The notes: generated by a model not told the origin, from the sequence alone. A stretch of 64,000 nt of DNA from Candidatus Izemoplasma sp. (GCA_036172455.1 JAXKVY010000001.1:434001-498000), one strand, 5' to 3'; shown: positions 24,528 to 37,684, counted from the first letter of the stretch. Made by a program: numbers and translations.

Positions 24528-25650
24528 TATCTTCTGCATAACGTTCAAAACGTCTTAATTCTGTTGGTATTTCGATGTTTTGTGGACACTTAGGTAAACA
24601 TTCATTACATTCAATGCATGCATCCGCAAAGGCATCTTTATCCTGTAAATTTCCTATTTGCCATGAGCTATGTTTATCGTTATGATACATTGCATGACCA
24701 TTAAAAATGCGGAAATTACCTGGTATATTGACACCATGTGGACACGGCATACAATAATTACAGGAAGTGCAATCGACTTCTGAATAAGACAATATTTTTT
24801 TACGAATATCACTTATTGCACTCACTTCATTATCTGTAAGAGATTCAAAAGGAGAAAAGGTATCAATATTGTCTTTTACATGATCCATTGTAGACATACC
24901 GCTTAGTATCACTTTAACATTTGGTAAGCTTCCAACCCATCGAAATGCCCACGATACAATTGATTTATTCGGATCAAGCGCTTCAAATTCTTGTTTGATT
25001 TCATCATTAAAGTTAACGAGATTTCCACCTTTAACAGGTTCCATAATAATAACGGGGATATTTTTTTCTGTGAGTAGCTTATACCCTGTCATCCCTTGTT
25101 GATGGTGAACATCCATATAATTTAATTGTATTTGGCAAAAGTCCCAATCATATAAATCTACCCATTGTCTAAATGTTTTCAAATCATCATGAAAACTAAA
25201 TCCGATATTACGAATTTTACCTTCCTCACGATATTTTTCTAAATGTTTGATGACATTAAGTTTCTTTGCTTTTGCTAGACGGTCTTTATTTACGGCATGA
25301 ATTAAATAAAAATCAAAGTACTCCACACCACATTTTTCTAATTGCTCGTGGAAAATTTTATCAACATCTTCTTCTGTTTCACATTCCCATAGTGGTAACT
25401 TATCAGCTAGATAAAACGATTCACGATCATAATCTTTGATAACTTCTTTCACAAACAATTCACTCTTACCGCCGTGGTAAGGGTATGCGGTATCAATATA
25501 GTTAACACCGTGTTCAACTGCATAGTCCATCATTTTTTTCGCTTCAACTTTATCGATTTCTCCATCTTTTAAGGGAAACCTCATACATCCAAAGCCTAAT
25601 AATGATACCTCTTTTTCGTTGTTTCCTACTGAAATTTTGCGATATTCCAT
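24511..25650 (-). CDS. Aldo/keto reductase with C-terminal 2x[4Fe-4S] ferredoxin domain
   Basis: The 379-residue protein has an N-terminal TIM barrel with the reductase tetrad region: Asp in YIDTAYPYHGG with its Tyr, Lys in LADKLP, and His in FYLIHAVN. The C-terminal ferredoxin-like part holds two cysteine clusters, CTSCNYCMPCP and CIECNECLPKCP. Such fused reductases are common in anaerobes, and their substrates are mostly unknown. Three overlapping ATGs occur; the one at 25650 is eight bases from GGAG and is preferred. It overlaps rnmV downstream, an unusual operon partner. Confidence 0.9.
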   Translation of the reverse strand: MEYRKISVGNNEKEVSLLGFGCMRFPLKDGEIDKVEAKKMMDYAVEHGVNYIDTAYPYHGGKSELFVKEVIKDYDRESFYLADKLPLWECETEEDVDKIFHEQLEKCGVEYFDFYLIHAVNKDRLAKAKKLNVIKHLEKYREEGKIRNIGFSFHDDLKTFRQWVDLYDWDFCQIQLNYMDVHHQQGMTGYKLLTEKNIPVIIMEPVKGGNLVNFNDEIKQEFEALDPNKSIVSWAFRWVGSLPNVKVILSGMSTMDHVKDNIDTFSPFESLTDNEVSAISDIRKKILSYSEVDCTSCNYCMPCPHGVNIPGNFRIFNGHAMYHNDKHSSWQIGNLQDKDAFADACIECNECLPKCPQNIEIPTELRRFERYAEDNGLKN

Positions 25651-25652
25651 CA

Positions 25653-26561
25653 TCATTGCTCCTTAAAATATCTATTTTGTATGCTTTCATCAACAAATAA
25701 TTCAATTTGTTGTTTTTTAACTTCTAAACTTAAATTACCTGAATTGGCTTCTTCTCCATCCATATTCCATTTATGAGGATGATCGGTGTAGATTTTTGCC
25801 TTTGAGGTCCTAATCCGCTTCACTCCTGGTAAAAATTTAGGTCCTATGACAAATGATATAAAATATATCAAGTTGTTTAATAATGGTACATAGCGATATA
25901 AAACAATATCCAATTTCCCATCATCTAAAATAGGTTTTTTTACGATGTTAAAGCCTGCGACACGTTTTGAATTAACAACGAGTATTAATGAAAAATACCC
26001 TCTTAAAAATCCATGATCATGTTCGATTTTAGCCTTAATCATTGGAATTGTAAAAAATTCTTTGATTCCTGTAATGATATACGCAAAGTATCCTAGGTAT
26101 TTCTTTAATTTAGAGTCTGTCACATAAGATATATCCACATATGTACCGATTGCAGATACATAAATGAAAGATCCTTTGTTACTTTTCGCATAATCCATTT
26201 TTACGCTATTTCCTCTAAAAATAATATCTAGCGCTTTTTTCACATCTTTTGGTATGCGTAGTGTACTGGCAACATCGCATGCTGTTCCCGCTGGAATGTA
26301 CCCTATTTTTGGGTGATACTCACACTGATCTATTCCGTTTAAACATTCGTGGAATGTCCCATCTCCACCCGAAATAACCATTAAATCATCTCTGCGTTTA
26401 CATGATTCTTTGGCTAGTTGTATAGCATGTTTCTGACGTGTTGTCTTTTCAATTAGTACCGTATATCCCTGTTTTTGTATTTGTGACTTTACATAATCCA
26501 GTTCTTGTTCAAATTGTTTTTTACCGCTCACTGGATTATAAATCACAGTACATTTTTTCAT
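25653..26561 (-). CDS. Diacylglycerol/lipid kinase family protein (DagK/YegS-like)
   Basis: The 302-residue protein begins 'KKCTVIYNPVSGKKQF' and has the nucleotide-binding 'VISGGDGTFHECLNGI' of the DAGK catalytic domain, followed by a C-terminal beta-sandwich. Members recycle diacylglycerol to phosphatidic acid or phosphorylate related lipids. I use the ATG at 26561, because AAGGTGAT lies just upstream, rather than earlier in-frame codons. Its stop overlaps the start of the aldo/keto reductase gene. It is the first gene of the operon leading to ispE. Confidence 0.9.
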   Translation of the reverse strand: MKKCTVIYNPVSGKKQFEQELDYVKSQIQKQGYTVLIEKTTRQKHAIQLAKESCKRRDDLMVISGGDGTFHECLNGIDQCEYHPKIGYIPAGTACDVASTLRIPKDVKKALDIIFRGNSVKMDYAKSNKGSFIYVSAIGTYVDISYVTDSKLKKYLGYFAYIITGIKEFFTIPMIKAKIEHDHGFLRGYFSLILVVNSKRVAGFNIVKKPILDDGKLDIVLYRYVPLLNNLIYFISFVIGPKFLPGVKRIRTSKAKIYTDHPHKWNMDGEEANSGNLSLEVKKQQIELFVDESIQNRYFKEQ

Positions 26562-26632
26562 GTAATCACCTTGCTTCCATATTTTATTATACCACACCTA
26601 TTCAATAAGCAAAACACCCATGTTTCATTAAA

Positions 26633-26656
26633 AAAGCACCTAGTTAAAGGTGCTTT
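26633..26656 (-). terminator. Intrinsic terminator of pta
   Basis: A 9-bp stem (26633-26641 with 26648-26656) and a 6-base loop are followed on the minus strand by TTTTTT-type sequence. Confidence 0.85.
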
Positions 26657-26661
26657 AAAAC

Positions 26662-27624
26662 TTATTTGTTAAGTGTTTGCGCTGCGGTAATAATCGCTGT
26701 GTTATAAGCGTCTTCAGCATCACATCCACGGCTCAAATCATTTACAGGTTGATTTAATCCTGCCAATATTGGTCCCATCGCTTCAAAATTACCTAAACGT
26801 TGTGCAATTTTATACCCAATATTCCCACTATTTAAATCTGGAAATACAAACGTGTTTGCTTGTCCAGCCACAGATGAATCAGGATATTTTTTCTCTCCAA
26901 CACGAGGCACGAATGCTGCATCAAACTGCATCTCTCCATCTATCATATAACCCGAATCCATCTTCTGTGCTAACTCAACTGCCTTTTTAACTTTTTGGCT
27001 TTCTTCTGTATCAGCACTACCATTAGTTGAAAATGATAATAACGCAACCCTTGGTGTAATACCGAACATCTCTGCTGCTTTTGCTGATTCTACAGCAAAT
27101 TCAGCCAGATTTTCAGATGTCGGATTTGGATTAATAGCACAATCTCCAAAGATATATTTCTCATCATCGCGGACCATTAAGAAATATCCAAATGTTCTTG
27201 AAACGCCTGGTTTGGTCTTAATTATTTGTAATGCAGGCAATACTGTTTCACCCGTTGAATGGGCTGCACCACTAACTAATCCGGCTGCTTTATTCATATA
27301 AACAAGCATGGTTCCAAAATAGTTTTCAACTTTTAATAATTTTAACGCTTCTTCTTTGGTGTTTTTTCCTTTACGTCTCTCAACAAATGCCTCAACCATG
27401 TCATCAAACTGATCATAGTCATTTGGATCAATAATGTCACATTTGCTTAGGTCAAACTTAGAATCAATCCCTTCTTCAGTCTTAATCAAAACAGGGGTAA
27501 GTAATCCTTCGCGGCTTAATCTTTCAGCTGCTTGTAAAATCCTTTCATCATTTGATTCTGGGAAAACGATTTTGATACCTTTACCTTTAATTTGTGATTT
27601 TAATTCATTTATAATCGTTGACAC
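26662..27624 (-). CDS. pta: Phosphate acetyltransferase
   Basis: The 320-residue enzyme converts acetyl-CoA and phosphate to acetyl phosphate. It has family motifs 'IKIVFPESNDERILQAAERL', 'GLVSGAAHSTGETVLPALQIIKT' and 'GDCAINPNPTSENLAEFAVESAKAA'. The length matches the short Pta form. The start is GTG at 27624, with AGGAG seven to eight bases upstream. No acetate kinase gene is adjacent. Its presence suggests fermentative acetate formation. Confidence 0.96.
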   Translation of the reverse strand: MSTIINELKSQIKGKGIKIVFPESNDERILQAAERLSREGLLTPVLIKTEEGIDSKFDLSKCDIIDPNDYDQFDDMVEAFVERRKGKNTKEEALKLLKVENYFGTMLVYMNKAAGLVSGAAHSTGETVLPALQIIKTKPGVSRTFGYFLMVRDDEKYIFGDCAINPNPTSENLAEFAVESAKAAEMFGITPRVALLSFSTNGSADTEESQKVKKAVELAQKMDSGYMIDGEMQFDAAFVPRVGEKKYPDSSVAGQANTFVFPDLNSGNIGYKIAQRLGNFEAMGPILAGLNQPVNDLSRGCDAEDAYNTAIITAAQTLNK

Positions 27625-27700
27625 AATACCACTCCTAACGTATTCTATTTTACAATCTTTTCTTAAAAAAGCAATTTATATCATGAAAAAAATATTTTTA

Positions 27701-27709
27701 TGTTACAAT
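27701..27709 (+). promoter_or_regulatory. Extended -10 promoter of the ppaX-HIT operon
   Basis: TGTTACAAT matches an extended -10 (TG-n-TACAAT) about 18 bp upstream of the ATG. No clear -35 is seen. Confidence 0.5.
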
Positions 27710-27726
27710 ACAACTAGGTGATTTTT

Positions 27727-28401
27727 ATGGCAAAAATAAATACCATCATCTATGATTTAGATGGTACATTAGTTAATACGAACGATATCATTGTAAAAAG
27801 TTTTAAAGCAACCTTTAAAAAACATTTCCCAGATATTTCATTAGACTTAGAGACCATAAAAAAATTTATTGGTCCTCCGCTCGATGAAACTCTTAGAAAT
27901 TACACAAAGGATCCCTTTATTATTCAAGAAATGATTGATACCTACCGCTCTTTTTATCGTCAGTATGAGGAAAGGGGTCATGAATTATATCCTGAGGTTA
28001 TTCAAACTGTCAAACAACTTAAGGCAGAGGGATATCAATTAGCAATTCTAACATCTAAGACACGTGACGCGGCTTGGCCTAGTTATACAGAGACAGGCTT
28101 ATCAGATTATTTTGATCTGTTTATAGGCTGGGATGATGTCCCTAACCCAAAACCCCATGAAGATGCTGTGAATACTGTTTTAGTAGCACTAAACAATGTT
28201 AAACAAGCTATTATGATTGGAGATAATCAAGGAGACATTCTCGCTGGTAAAAATGCTGGTATTTACAGTGCAGGCGTTGCTTGGAGCTTTAAAGGTAGTG
28301 CCCATTTAATGTTGGTAGACCCAGACTATATGCTTAAAGATATGCCAGATATATTTCGTATATTAAAACTCATTGAAGGAGAGATAAGTTATGGCGAATG
28401 A
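27727..28401 (+). CDS. HAD-family phosphatase, PpaX-like
   Basis: The 224-residue protein has HAD motif I DLDGTLVNTNDIIV, motif II in 'LAILTSKTRDA', and motifs III/IV in 'PNPKPHEDAV' and 'MIGDNQGDILAGKNAG'. The DGTLxNTN start resembles PpaX pyrophosphatase of Bacillus more than generic phosphoglycolate phosphatases, but the substrate cannot be fixed from sequence. The ATG at 27727 follows AGGTGAT. It overlaps the HIT gene by 11 bp. Confidence 0.85.
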   Translation: MAKINTIIYDLDGTLVNTNDIIVKSFKATFKKHFPDISLDLETIKKFIGPPLDETLRNYTKDPFIIQEMIDTYRSFYRQYEERGHELYPEVIQTVKQLKAEGYQLAILTSKTRDAAWPSYTETGLSDYFDLFIGWDDVPNPKPHEDAVNTVLVALNNVKQAIMIGDNQGDILAGKNAGIYSAGVAWSFKGSAHLMLVDPDYMLKDMPDIFRILKLIEGEISYGE

Positions 28402-28807
28402 ATGTATTTTTTGTAAAATTGACAAAGGGGAAATCCCTTCATACACCGTTTATGAAGATGACTATGTAAGAGCTTTTTTAGACATAACTCAAGGCACAAA
28501 AGGTCACACATTAATTATCCCTAAGAAACACGTCAAGAATATCTATGACATAGATCAAGAAACAATTAATCACGTTTTTTCTGTAGTTCCAAAAGTAGCT
28601 CGTGCTCTACAAAAAGCCTTCAACCCCATTGGACTTAATATTGTCAATAATAACGATGAACCGCTTCAAAGCGTGTTCCATTTCCATGTACATCTTATTC
28701 CCCGTTACAAAGATGATGGAATGGTTCTAAAAACAGACAATAACTATGGTAAAATCTCCACTGAAACATTTAATAATCTGGTGGCTAAAATAAAAGAAAA
28801 TTTATAA
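28391..28807 (+). CDS. HIT family nucleotide hydrolase/transferase
   Basis: The 138-residue protein starts 'CIFCKIDKGEIPSYTVYEDD' with the paired zinc-type cysteines of Hint proteins and ends with the histidine triad 'FHFHVHLIPRY'. The family hydrolyses AMP-linked compounds. It overlaps and is co-transcribed with the HAD phosphatase gene. Substrate and physiological role are not clear. Confidence 0.93.
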   Translation: MANECIFCKIDKGEIPSYTVYEDDYVRAFLDITQGTKGHTLIIPKKHVKNIYDIDQETINHVFSVVPKVARALQKAFNPIGLNIVNNNDEPLQSVFHFHVHLIPRYKDDGMVLKTDNNYGKISTETFNNLVAKIKENL

Positions 28808-28810
28808 TCT

Positions 28811-28846
28811 AAAAGGCTAAGCAAAATGATGCTTAGCCTTTTTTTT
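28811..28846. terminator. Shared bidirectional terminator between the HIT gene and pepA
   Basis: A 12-bp stem (28811-28822 with 28831-28842) and an 8-base loop are flanked by a T run on the plus strand and by TTTT on the minus strand. It lies between convergent stop codons. Confidence 0.9.
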
Positions 28847-30215
28847 ATGCGAATAACTCAACAAAACTTTTAACCATAACTCCTGTAGCTTCTTTCTTAT
28901 TTGATGAGGTTCCAGCAATATCTAAATGAATCCATTCGGTCTTTTCTTCAACAAAATTCTGTAAAAATGCGGCAGCTATACTAGCCCCTGCTAAGGCAGA
29001 TCCTTTATTTTGTAAATCCGCTACTTTACTTTTTAATTCATCATGATACACTTTAGTAATTGGCATTTCCCAAATCGGTTCATTGGTCTTTTCTGTAACA
29101 GCTTTAAATTCACTTAAGAATGCTTGATTATTTGTATAGGCACCTGTTAATTTGTTTCCTAAAGCCCGTACAATTGAGCCTGTTAACGTCGCTACATCAA
29201 TGACACGTTTTGCGCCTTCTTTTTGAGCAAACCATAATGCATCTGCTAATGTTAAGCGTCCTTCTGCATCGGTTGAAATGACTTCTATAGTTTTACCGTT
29301 AGCAGCAGTTAAAATATCATCTGGTACAATTGCTTCTTTTCCAATACGGTTATCTGTAGCAGCAACAACACTCATTACATTTGCTTCTAACTCTAATTGA
29401 GCGATTGCTTCAATTGATGCGACCACAGCCGCAGCCCCTGCCATGTCAACTTTCATGCCTGGCATACTCGTTGGCGTTTTTAAAGAATATCCTCCTGTAT
29501 CATACATGACTCCTTTTCCTACGAGACCTGTATAAGGCGATTTCCCACCGTTATTATATTTTATCACTATCAATTTAGGTTCATCAGTAGACCCTTTATT
29601 TACCCCTAAATATGCGCCCATATTCATTTCTTCTATGGCATCTTTGTCATACACATCGACAGTGATGTTTTGATATCTTTCTAACCCTTTCGCATGGATT
29701 GCAAGGGCTTCTGCATTCAGATAATTATATGGTGTGTTAACTAAATCTCTACAAGTGTTAATGGCGTCCCCGATAATTTGACCTTTCTTCAACGTCTCAT
29801 AAACGTTTTTTTTCGCAAAGAAATAGGTTTTATAGACCGTTTTTTTTGTTTCTTTAAACCGATCAAAACGGTATTGTTCTGTTAATCTCTTTTCAACGAC
29901 TTCACTTAATAAGGTTTTTTCTTCAGTTACAAATGTATCTCCTAGAAGAATAACATCTTCTTCCATCTTGGCGATGTGCGCGATAACATCTTCTTTATTG
30001 TCCAAAATACATGCCTTTTTCACTACTGTAATTTTCGATGTTTTAAGTTTTTTTAGTGTTGGAATTGTTGTTATTGTGTCGTCTAAAACGTCGTTAAAAT
30101 TAATGTCTAATGCTTTTTCTAATTGGTTGACTATGTCATTGTTATTATCTGATGCTAAAACAATGTGTTTGTCTTCTTTTTCTAAAGTAAATGTTTTTTG
30201 CTCAATAATATCCAT
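28845..30215 (-). CDS. Leucyl aminopeptidase family (M17) cytosolic aminopeptidase
   Basis: This 456-residue metallopeptidase has the M17 metal and catalytic segments 'YDTGGYSLKTP', 'GMKVDMAGAAAVV' and 'STDAEGRLTLADAL', in which Lys, Asp, Asp and Glu bind two metals. The N-terminal 160 residues form the variable macro-like domain. It removes N-terminal residues from peptides in the cytoplasm. It lies 11 bp behind serS with no terminator between them, so it should be transcribed from the serine T-box promoter. Confidence 0.94.
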   Translation of the reverse strand: MDIIEQKTFTLEKEDKHIVLASDNNNDIVNQLEKALDINFNDVLDDTITTIPTLKKLKTSKITVVKKACILDNKEDVIAHIAKMEEDVILLGDTFVTEEKTLLSEVVEKRLTEQYRFDRFKETKKTVYKTYFFAKKNVYETLKKGQIIGDAINTCRDLVNTPYNYLNAEALAIHAKGLERYQNITVDVYDKDAIEEMNMGAYLGVNKGSTDEPKLIVIKYNNGGKSPYTGLVGKGVMYDTGGYSLKTPTSMPGMKVDMAGAAAVVASIEAIAQLELEANVMSVVAATDNRIGKEAIVPDDILTAANGKTIEVISTDAEGRLTLADALWFAQKEGAKRVIDVATLTGSIVRALGNKLTGAYTNNQAFLSEFKAVTEKTNEPIWEMPITKVYHDELKSKVADLQNKGSALAGASIAAAFLQNFVEEKTEWIHLDIAGTSSNKKEATGVMVKSFVELFA

Positions 30216-30226
30216 ATCTCTCTCCT

Positions 30227-31501
30227 TTATTTGATAATATCTGTTTTCATATATGGGACTAATACTTCCGGTATTTTAATCGTTCCGTCTGCTAGTTGGT
30301 AGTTTTCCATAATCGCAACTACGGTTCTTCCTACAGCTAAGCCTGATCCATTTAATGTGTGAACAAACTCTGGCTTGCTCTTTTGGTCACGTTTAAACTT
30401 GATATTTCCTCTTCGAGCTTGGTAATCTTCTGCATTTGAGATACTACCAATTTCACGATATGTATTATATGAAGGTAACCATACTTCAATATCATATGTT
30501 TTTCGCATAGAGAAGCCTAAATCTCCCGTACAAAGATCAACAACACGGTATGGTAATTTTAGTAATTGTAAGACTTTTTCGCTATGTGTTAACATCTCGT
30601 CCAACGCTTTATAAGAATTTTCTGGTTTTGTAAACTTAATCAATTCAACTTTATTAAACTGGTGTTGACGAATAATCCCTCTCGTATCTCTACCGGCACT
30701 ACCAGCTTCTTTACGAAACGCAGTTGTAAACGCTGTATAGCTGATTGGTAATTTTTCTGCATCGAGTATTTCATCACGATGTAGATTAATCGTAGGGACT
30801 TCTGCTGTTGGATTTAAGTAAAATCCTCTTTCATCACGAATTTGGAATGCATCTTCCTTAAATTTTGGTAGTTGTCCCGTTGCTGTCATTGACGCAGTAT
30901 TCACCAAATAAGGTGGTAAAATTTCTGTATAGCCATGTTCATGAGCATGTAAGTCTGACATGAACTGGATTAATACCCGCTCTAACCTTGCCCCAAGTCC
31001 TTTATACACTGCAAAGCGGCTTCCCGCAACTTTTGTTGCACGATCAAAATCAATAATATCTAATGAATCCGCTAAATCCCAGTGCGCTAACGGCTCAAAT
31101 TCAAAAGAAGTAGGTTCTCCTTGGGTCTTGATGATGACATTATCTGATTCATCTTTACCAACAGGGATATCAGGATGCGGAACATTTGGTGTCATCAATA
31201 ATTGATGATGAATATCATCCTCAATCTCTTCTAGTTCCTTTTCAAGAGTTTTGACACCTTGCCCAATCTCAGCAATTTCATCAAATAACGGTTGAGGATC
31301 TTTCTTTTCGCGTTTATATTGGCCAATCTTTTTGCTGATTTCGTTTCTTTTGGCTTTTGTTGATTCAACTGTTTGAATCATTTCTCTTCTACGCTCATCC
31401 AATTTAACAAGTTCTTTTAAATAAGAGAAATCATCACCTCTCCTATTTAATAATTCAATGATTGTGTCGACATTATCTCTTAAATCTTTTAAATCTAACA
31501 T
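30227..31501 (-). CDS. serS: Serine--tRNA ligase
   Basis: The 424-residue class II synthetase has the N-terminal antiparallel coiled-coil arm (about 30-100) that grips the long variable arm of tRNA-Ser. The catalytic core carries motif 2 '[21 protein letters not shown]' and motif 3 '[18 protein letters not shown]'. A T-box leader precedes it. pepA lies directly downstream. Confidence 0.97.
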   Translation of the reverse strand: MLDLKDLRDNVDTIIELLNRRGDDFSYLKELVKLDERRREMIQTVESTKAKRNEISKKIGQYKREKKDPQPLFDEIAEIGQGVKTLEKELEEIEDDIHHQLLMTPNVPHPDIPVGKDESDNVIIKTQGEPTSFEFEPLAHWDLADSLDIIDFDRATKVAGSRFAVYKGLGARLERVLIQFMSDLHAHEHGYTEILPPYLVNTASMTATGQLPKFKEDAFQIRDERGFYLNPTAEVPTINLHRDEILDAEKLPISYTAFTTAFRKEAGSAGRDTRGIIRQHQFNKVELIKFTKPENSYKALDEMLTHSEKVLQLLKLPYRVVDLCTGDLGFSMRKTYDIEVWLPSYNTYREIGSISNAEDYQARRGNIKFKRDQKSKPEFVHTLNGSGLAVGRTVVAIMENYQLADGTIKIPEVLVPYMKTDIIK

Positions 31502-31521
31502 ACAATTTTCCTCCTTATAAT

Positions 31522-31729
31522 AAAAAAATCGCCCTTAAAAGGACGAATAATCGTGGTACCACCTTATTTTAGAGTTGCCTCTATCTCATAGTTTATAACG
31601 GAACAACCCGAAGATCATTACTCTTACTCGAAGGGAGATTCACTCAGTCACTTTATTAGTTTTCACCCACCACTAACTCTCTTTAAAAGTGATTATCAGC
31701 TACTTGTCCTTGTCATCGTTGTTGTCTTG
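31522..31729 (-). promoter_or_regulatory. T-box riboswitch controlling serS-pepA
   Basis: The minus strand has the T-box element AAGGTGGTACCACGA at 31565-31551. A terminator with stem TCGTCCTT/AAGGGCGA at 31546-31529 and a long T run follows. Stem I contains GTGAATCTCCC, where UCU (or UCC) is the probable serine specifier. The specifier phase is less certain than for asnS. Confidence 0.9.
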
Positions 31730-31758
31730 ATAATATCAAAGCCCTTACGAATTGTCAA
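31730..31758 (-). promoter_or_regulatory. Promoter of the serS T-box transcript
   Basis: On the minus strand TTGACA (31758-31753) and TATTAT (31735-31730) are exactly 17 bp apart. Confidence 0.8.
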
Positions 31759-31764
31759 TACATA

Positions 31765-31794
31765 CAAAAAGAAAGAGAGGAAAATTCCTCTCTT
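31765..31794 (-). terminator. Intrinsic terminator of gyrA
   Basis: A 9-10 bp stem (31773-31782 with 31785-31794) overlaps the gyrA stop. TTTCTTTTT follows on the minus strand. Confidence 0.8.
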
Positions 31795-34375
31795 ATTCAG
31801 TAGTATCGTCTTTATCAGTTTCCTGAAGTGGATGTTCTGTGACTTTTTCTAAAGGCTTATCTTTAATGGTTTGAAGGTTAGTTTCTGGTGTAATCACGGG
31901 TGTATCAATCACTTCTTCAGCCGGTAATAAGATTTCCTCATCTTCTTCAGGTTCGATGATGGCTAATGACGCAATTTCATGTCCATCATTCAAGTTGATA
32001 AGTCTTACCCCTTGAGTTGCGCGTTTTGATATAGCAATTTGTTCAACTGGTAAACGAATAATCTGACCTTTGGTCGTGGTGATGATTAAATCCTCTGTAC
32101 CATTTACACTGCGCATTTTACAAAGCGCACCATTTTTATCTGTGATTTGCAAGGTTTTTACACCTTTACCGCCACGATTTTGTTGGCGATATTCGGTCAT
32201 TTCGGTACGTTTTCCATATCCATTTTCTGTCACAACTAAGACTTGATGTTTATTTTCTGATACGACGGTAAATCCAACGACCTCTTGATCATCTTCAATC
32301 AGTATCCCTCGGACACCCGTTGAAACGCGCCCCATTGGTCGTGCATCATTTTCATCAAAACGAATAGCTTTTCCGTTCGATGCGCCTAATAAGACATCTT
32401 TCGTTCCATCAGTTAAACGTACTGCGAGTAACTCATCATCGTCTCTTAAGTTAATTGCTTTAATCCCTGTTGTACGAATATTTTGATATTCAGATACTTT
32501 TGTCCGTTTCACAACACCTTTTTTAGTTGCGAAGAAAAGAAATTTATCGTTATCAAAATCATCAATTTTGGTTACTGCGGTTAGCCTTTCTCCTTCAGCT
32601 AATTCAAGTAAATTTACCAATGGTAATCCCCGAGATGTTCGACCGAAGTTTGGTATACGATACCCTTTCATTTTGTACACTCTACCAGTGTTTGTGAAGA
32701 ATAAAATGTAGTTATGTGTTGAGGTAAAAATAACGTGTTCAACAACATCATCATCTAGTGTTTGCATACCTTTCATTCCCTTACCACCACGGTTTTGTGT
32801 TTTGTAGACTTCAGTATTCATGCGTTTACAATAACCACTGTTTGTAATGGTAATAATGACATCTTCTTCAGGAATTAGGTCTTCGTCTTCTAACTCTAAA
32901 TCAAGTGATAAACTAATTTCACTACGGCGTTCATCACCAAATCTATTTTTGATATCAATTAATTGTTCTTCAACAATTTCATATTTTTTAAATTCGTTGT
33001 TAAGAATAAATTCAAGTTCTTCAATCGTCACTTGGAGATCTATAAGCTCTTGGTCTAATTTCTCTCGTTCAAGACCACTCAAGCGGCGTAAGCGCATTTC
33101 TAAAATGGCTTTAGCTTGTTTTTCACTTAAATCAAAGCGATTAATTAACTTTTCTTCTGTATCATCATAAGATTCTCTGATTGTCTTGATGACTTCTTCA
33201 ATATTATCTAAAGCAATCAATAGCCCTTCTACAATATGGGCTCTTTTTTGTGCTTTATTTAAGTCATAATTTGTTTTACGTGTTAAAACATTAATTTGAT
33301 GCGCCACATAATGCATTAAGATATCTTTGAGTGGCATGACTTGTGGCTGGTTATTGTTTAATGCCAACATATTGATTCCAAATGATGTTTGAAGTGGTGT
33401 ATATTTATACAAATTATTTAATGTAACTTCCGCGTTGATCCCACGCTTTAATTCCATCACAACGCGTATCCCTTCACGATTTGATTCATCACGTAAATCC
33501 GTAATTCCCTCAATTCGTTTTTCTTTCGCTAAATTAGCGATTTTTTCAATTAAACGTGATTTATTAACCTGGTAAGGGATTTCCGTAACGATAATTTGTT
33601 TTTTGCCATTTTTGAGTTCCTTGATTTCACTCTTAGCCCGAATTTTTATTGATCCATTACCCGTTTCATAAGCTTGTCTTAATCCTGTACGGCCGAGAAT
33701 AGTTCCACCAGTAGGAAAATCCGGGCCAGGAATATAAGACATTAATTCATCAATCTCTATTTCAGGGTTTTTAATATAGGCTAAAATGCCGTCAATGACT
33801 TCTGTAAGGTTATGTGGAGGGATATTGGTCGCCATACCAACCGCAATCCCAGTTGCACCATTGACGAGTAAATTGGGATATTTTGCAGGTAATACGCTTG
33901 GTTCTTGTTCAGTACCATCATAGTTTTCAACAAAATCTATGGTGTCTTTTTTTATATCTGCGAGCATATCAGATGTGATTTTATGCATTTTGGCTTCTGT
34001 ATAACGCATAGCTGCTGCGCCATCGCCATCTATAGAACCGAAGTTACCATGCCCGTTTACTAGGGGATAACGATAACTAAAGTCTTGTGCCATACGCACC
34101 ATCGCATCATAAATCGCACTGTCACCATGAGGATGATATTTCCCCATAACATCCCCAACGATTCTAGCTGATTTTTTGTACGATTTTTCTGGATACAGTC
34201 CGAGTTCGTCCATGCCATAAAGAATCCGACGATGTACAGGTTTTAACCCATCTCTAACATCTGGCAATGCGCGTGCTACGATAACACTCATTGCATAACT
34301 TAAAAATGAGGTCTTCATTTCATCAGCAATATTAATGCCTTTTATTTTATCATATAATGTCATATTTTCATCCAT
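31793..34375 (-). CDS. gyrA: DNA gyrase subunit A
   Basis: The 860-residue subunit has the breakage-reunion domain with catalytic Tyr in '[10 protein letters not shown]'. The quinolone-determining segment '[17 protein letters not shown]' has the common susceptible residues Ser and Asp. Two GyrA-box-like motifs occur: '[10 protein letters not shown]' and '[10 protein letters not shown]'. The C-terminal beta-propeller is followed by an acidic tail of about 60 residues. With GyrB it introduces negative supercoils. GGAGG lies eight bases before the ATG, 12 bp behind gyrB. Confidence 0.98.
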   Translation of the reverse strand: MDENMTLYDKIKGINIADEMKTSFLSYAMSVIVARALPDVRDGLKPVHRRILYGMDELGLYPEKSYKKSARIVGDVMGKYHPHGDSAIYDAMVRMAQDFSYRYPLVNGHGNFGSIDGDGAAAMRYTEAKMHKITSDMLADIKKDTIDFVENYDGTEQEPSVLPAKYPNLLVNGATGIAVGMATNIPPHNLTEVIDGILAYIKNPEIEIDELMSYIPGPDFPTGGTILGRTGLRQAYETGNGSIKIRAKSEIKELKNGKKQIIVTEIPYQVNKSRLIEKIANLAKEKRIEGITDLRDESNREGIRVVMELKRGINAEVTLNNLYKYTPLQTSFGINMLALNNNQPQVMPLKDILMHYVAHQINVLTRKTNYDLNKAQKRAHIVEGLLIALDNIEEVIKTIRESYDDTEEKLINRFDLSEKQAKAILEMRLRRLSGLEREKLDQELIDLQVTIEELEFILNNEFKKYEIVEEQLIDIKNRFGDERRSEISLSLDLELEDEDLIPEEDVIITITNSGYCKRMNTEVYKTQNRGGKGMKGMQTLDDDVVEHVIFTSTHNYILFFTNTGRVYKMKGYRIPNFGRTSRGLPLVNLLELAEGERLTAVTKIDDFDNDKFLFFATKKGVVKRTKVSEYQNIRTTGIKAINLRDDDELLAVRLTDGTKDVLLGASNGKAIRFDENDARPMGRVSTGVRGILIEDDQEVVGFTVVSENKHQVLVVTENGYGKRTEMTEYRQQNRGGKGVKTLQITDKNGALCKMRSVNGTEDLIITTTKGQIIRLPVEQIAISKRATQGVRLINLNDGHEIASLAIIEPEEDEEILLPAEEVIDTPVITPETNLQTIKDKPLEKVTEHPLQETDKDDTTE

Positions 34376-34387
34376 GTCAGTTGCCTC

Positions 34388-37359
<2,972 letters not shown>

Positions 37360-37370
<11 letters not shown>

Positions 37371-37581
37371 TGTGAGTTATCTTATAGGTGTCATCACCAA
37401 TGATATCGATAACATCTCCTGGATAACATTTTCTTCCGCGTTTAGTTTCTACAAGACCATTTATAGTGATTTGCTCATTTTCTAATAAAGCTTTAGCAAT
37501 TCCACCAGATGAGACTATGTTCATATACTTTAAAAATTGTCCTATGGTAATATATTCTGTTGTGATTGGCGCCTCTTTCAT
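37360..37581 (-). CDS. yaaA: S4-domain RNA-binding protein YaaA
   Basis: The 73-residue protein matches YaaA of Bacillus ('TTEYITIGQFLKYMNIVSSGGIAKALL', 'GRKCYPGDVIDI'), a small S4-like RNA-binding protein linked to 50S ribosome assembly. I place the start at the ATG at 37581, which gives the family N-terminus. The ATG at 37599 would be only about ten bases from the predicted transcription start. Neither has a strong ribosome site. It lies between dnaN and recF, as usual. Confidence 0.92.
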
Positions 37582-37616
37582 AATACACACTTCTTTCATA
37601 TATATACTATATTATA

Positions 37617-37645
37617 ATTATATAATATATTAAAAGAATAAACAA
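37617..37645 (-). promoter_or_regulatory. Promoter for yaaA-recF-gyrB-gyrA
   Basis: On the minus strand TTGTTT (37645-37640) and TATAAT (37622-37617) are 17 bp apart in a very AT-rich stretch. A second TATAAT occurs six bases downstream. Confidence 0.65.
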
Positions 37646-37660
37646 GGTTATTTAGTGCAA

Positions 37661-37684
37661 AAAAAAGACCGAAAATTTCGGTCT
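37661..37684 (-). terminator. Intrinsic terminator of dnaN
   Basis: A stem (37666-37672 with 37678-37684, extendable by two A-T pairs) covers the dnaN stop. TTTTTTTT follows on the minus strand. It separates dnaA-dnaN from yaaA-recF-gyrBA. Confidence 0.8.
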
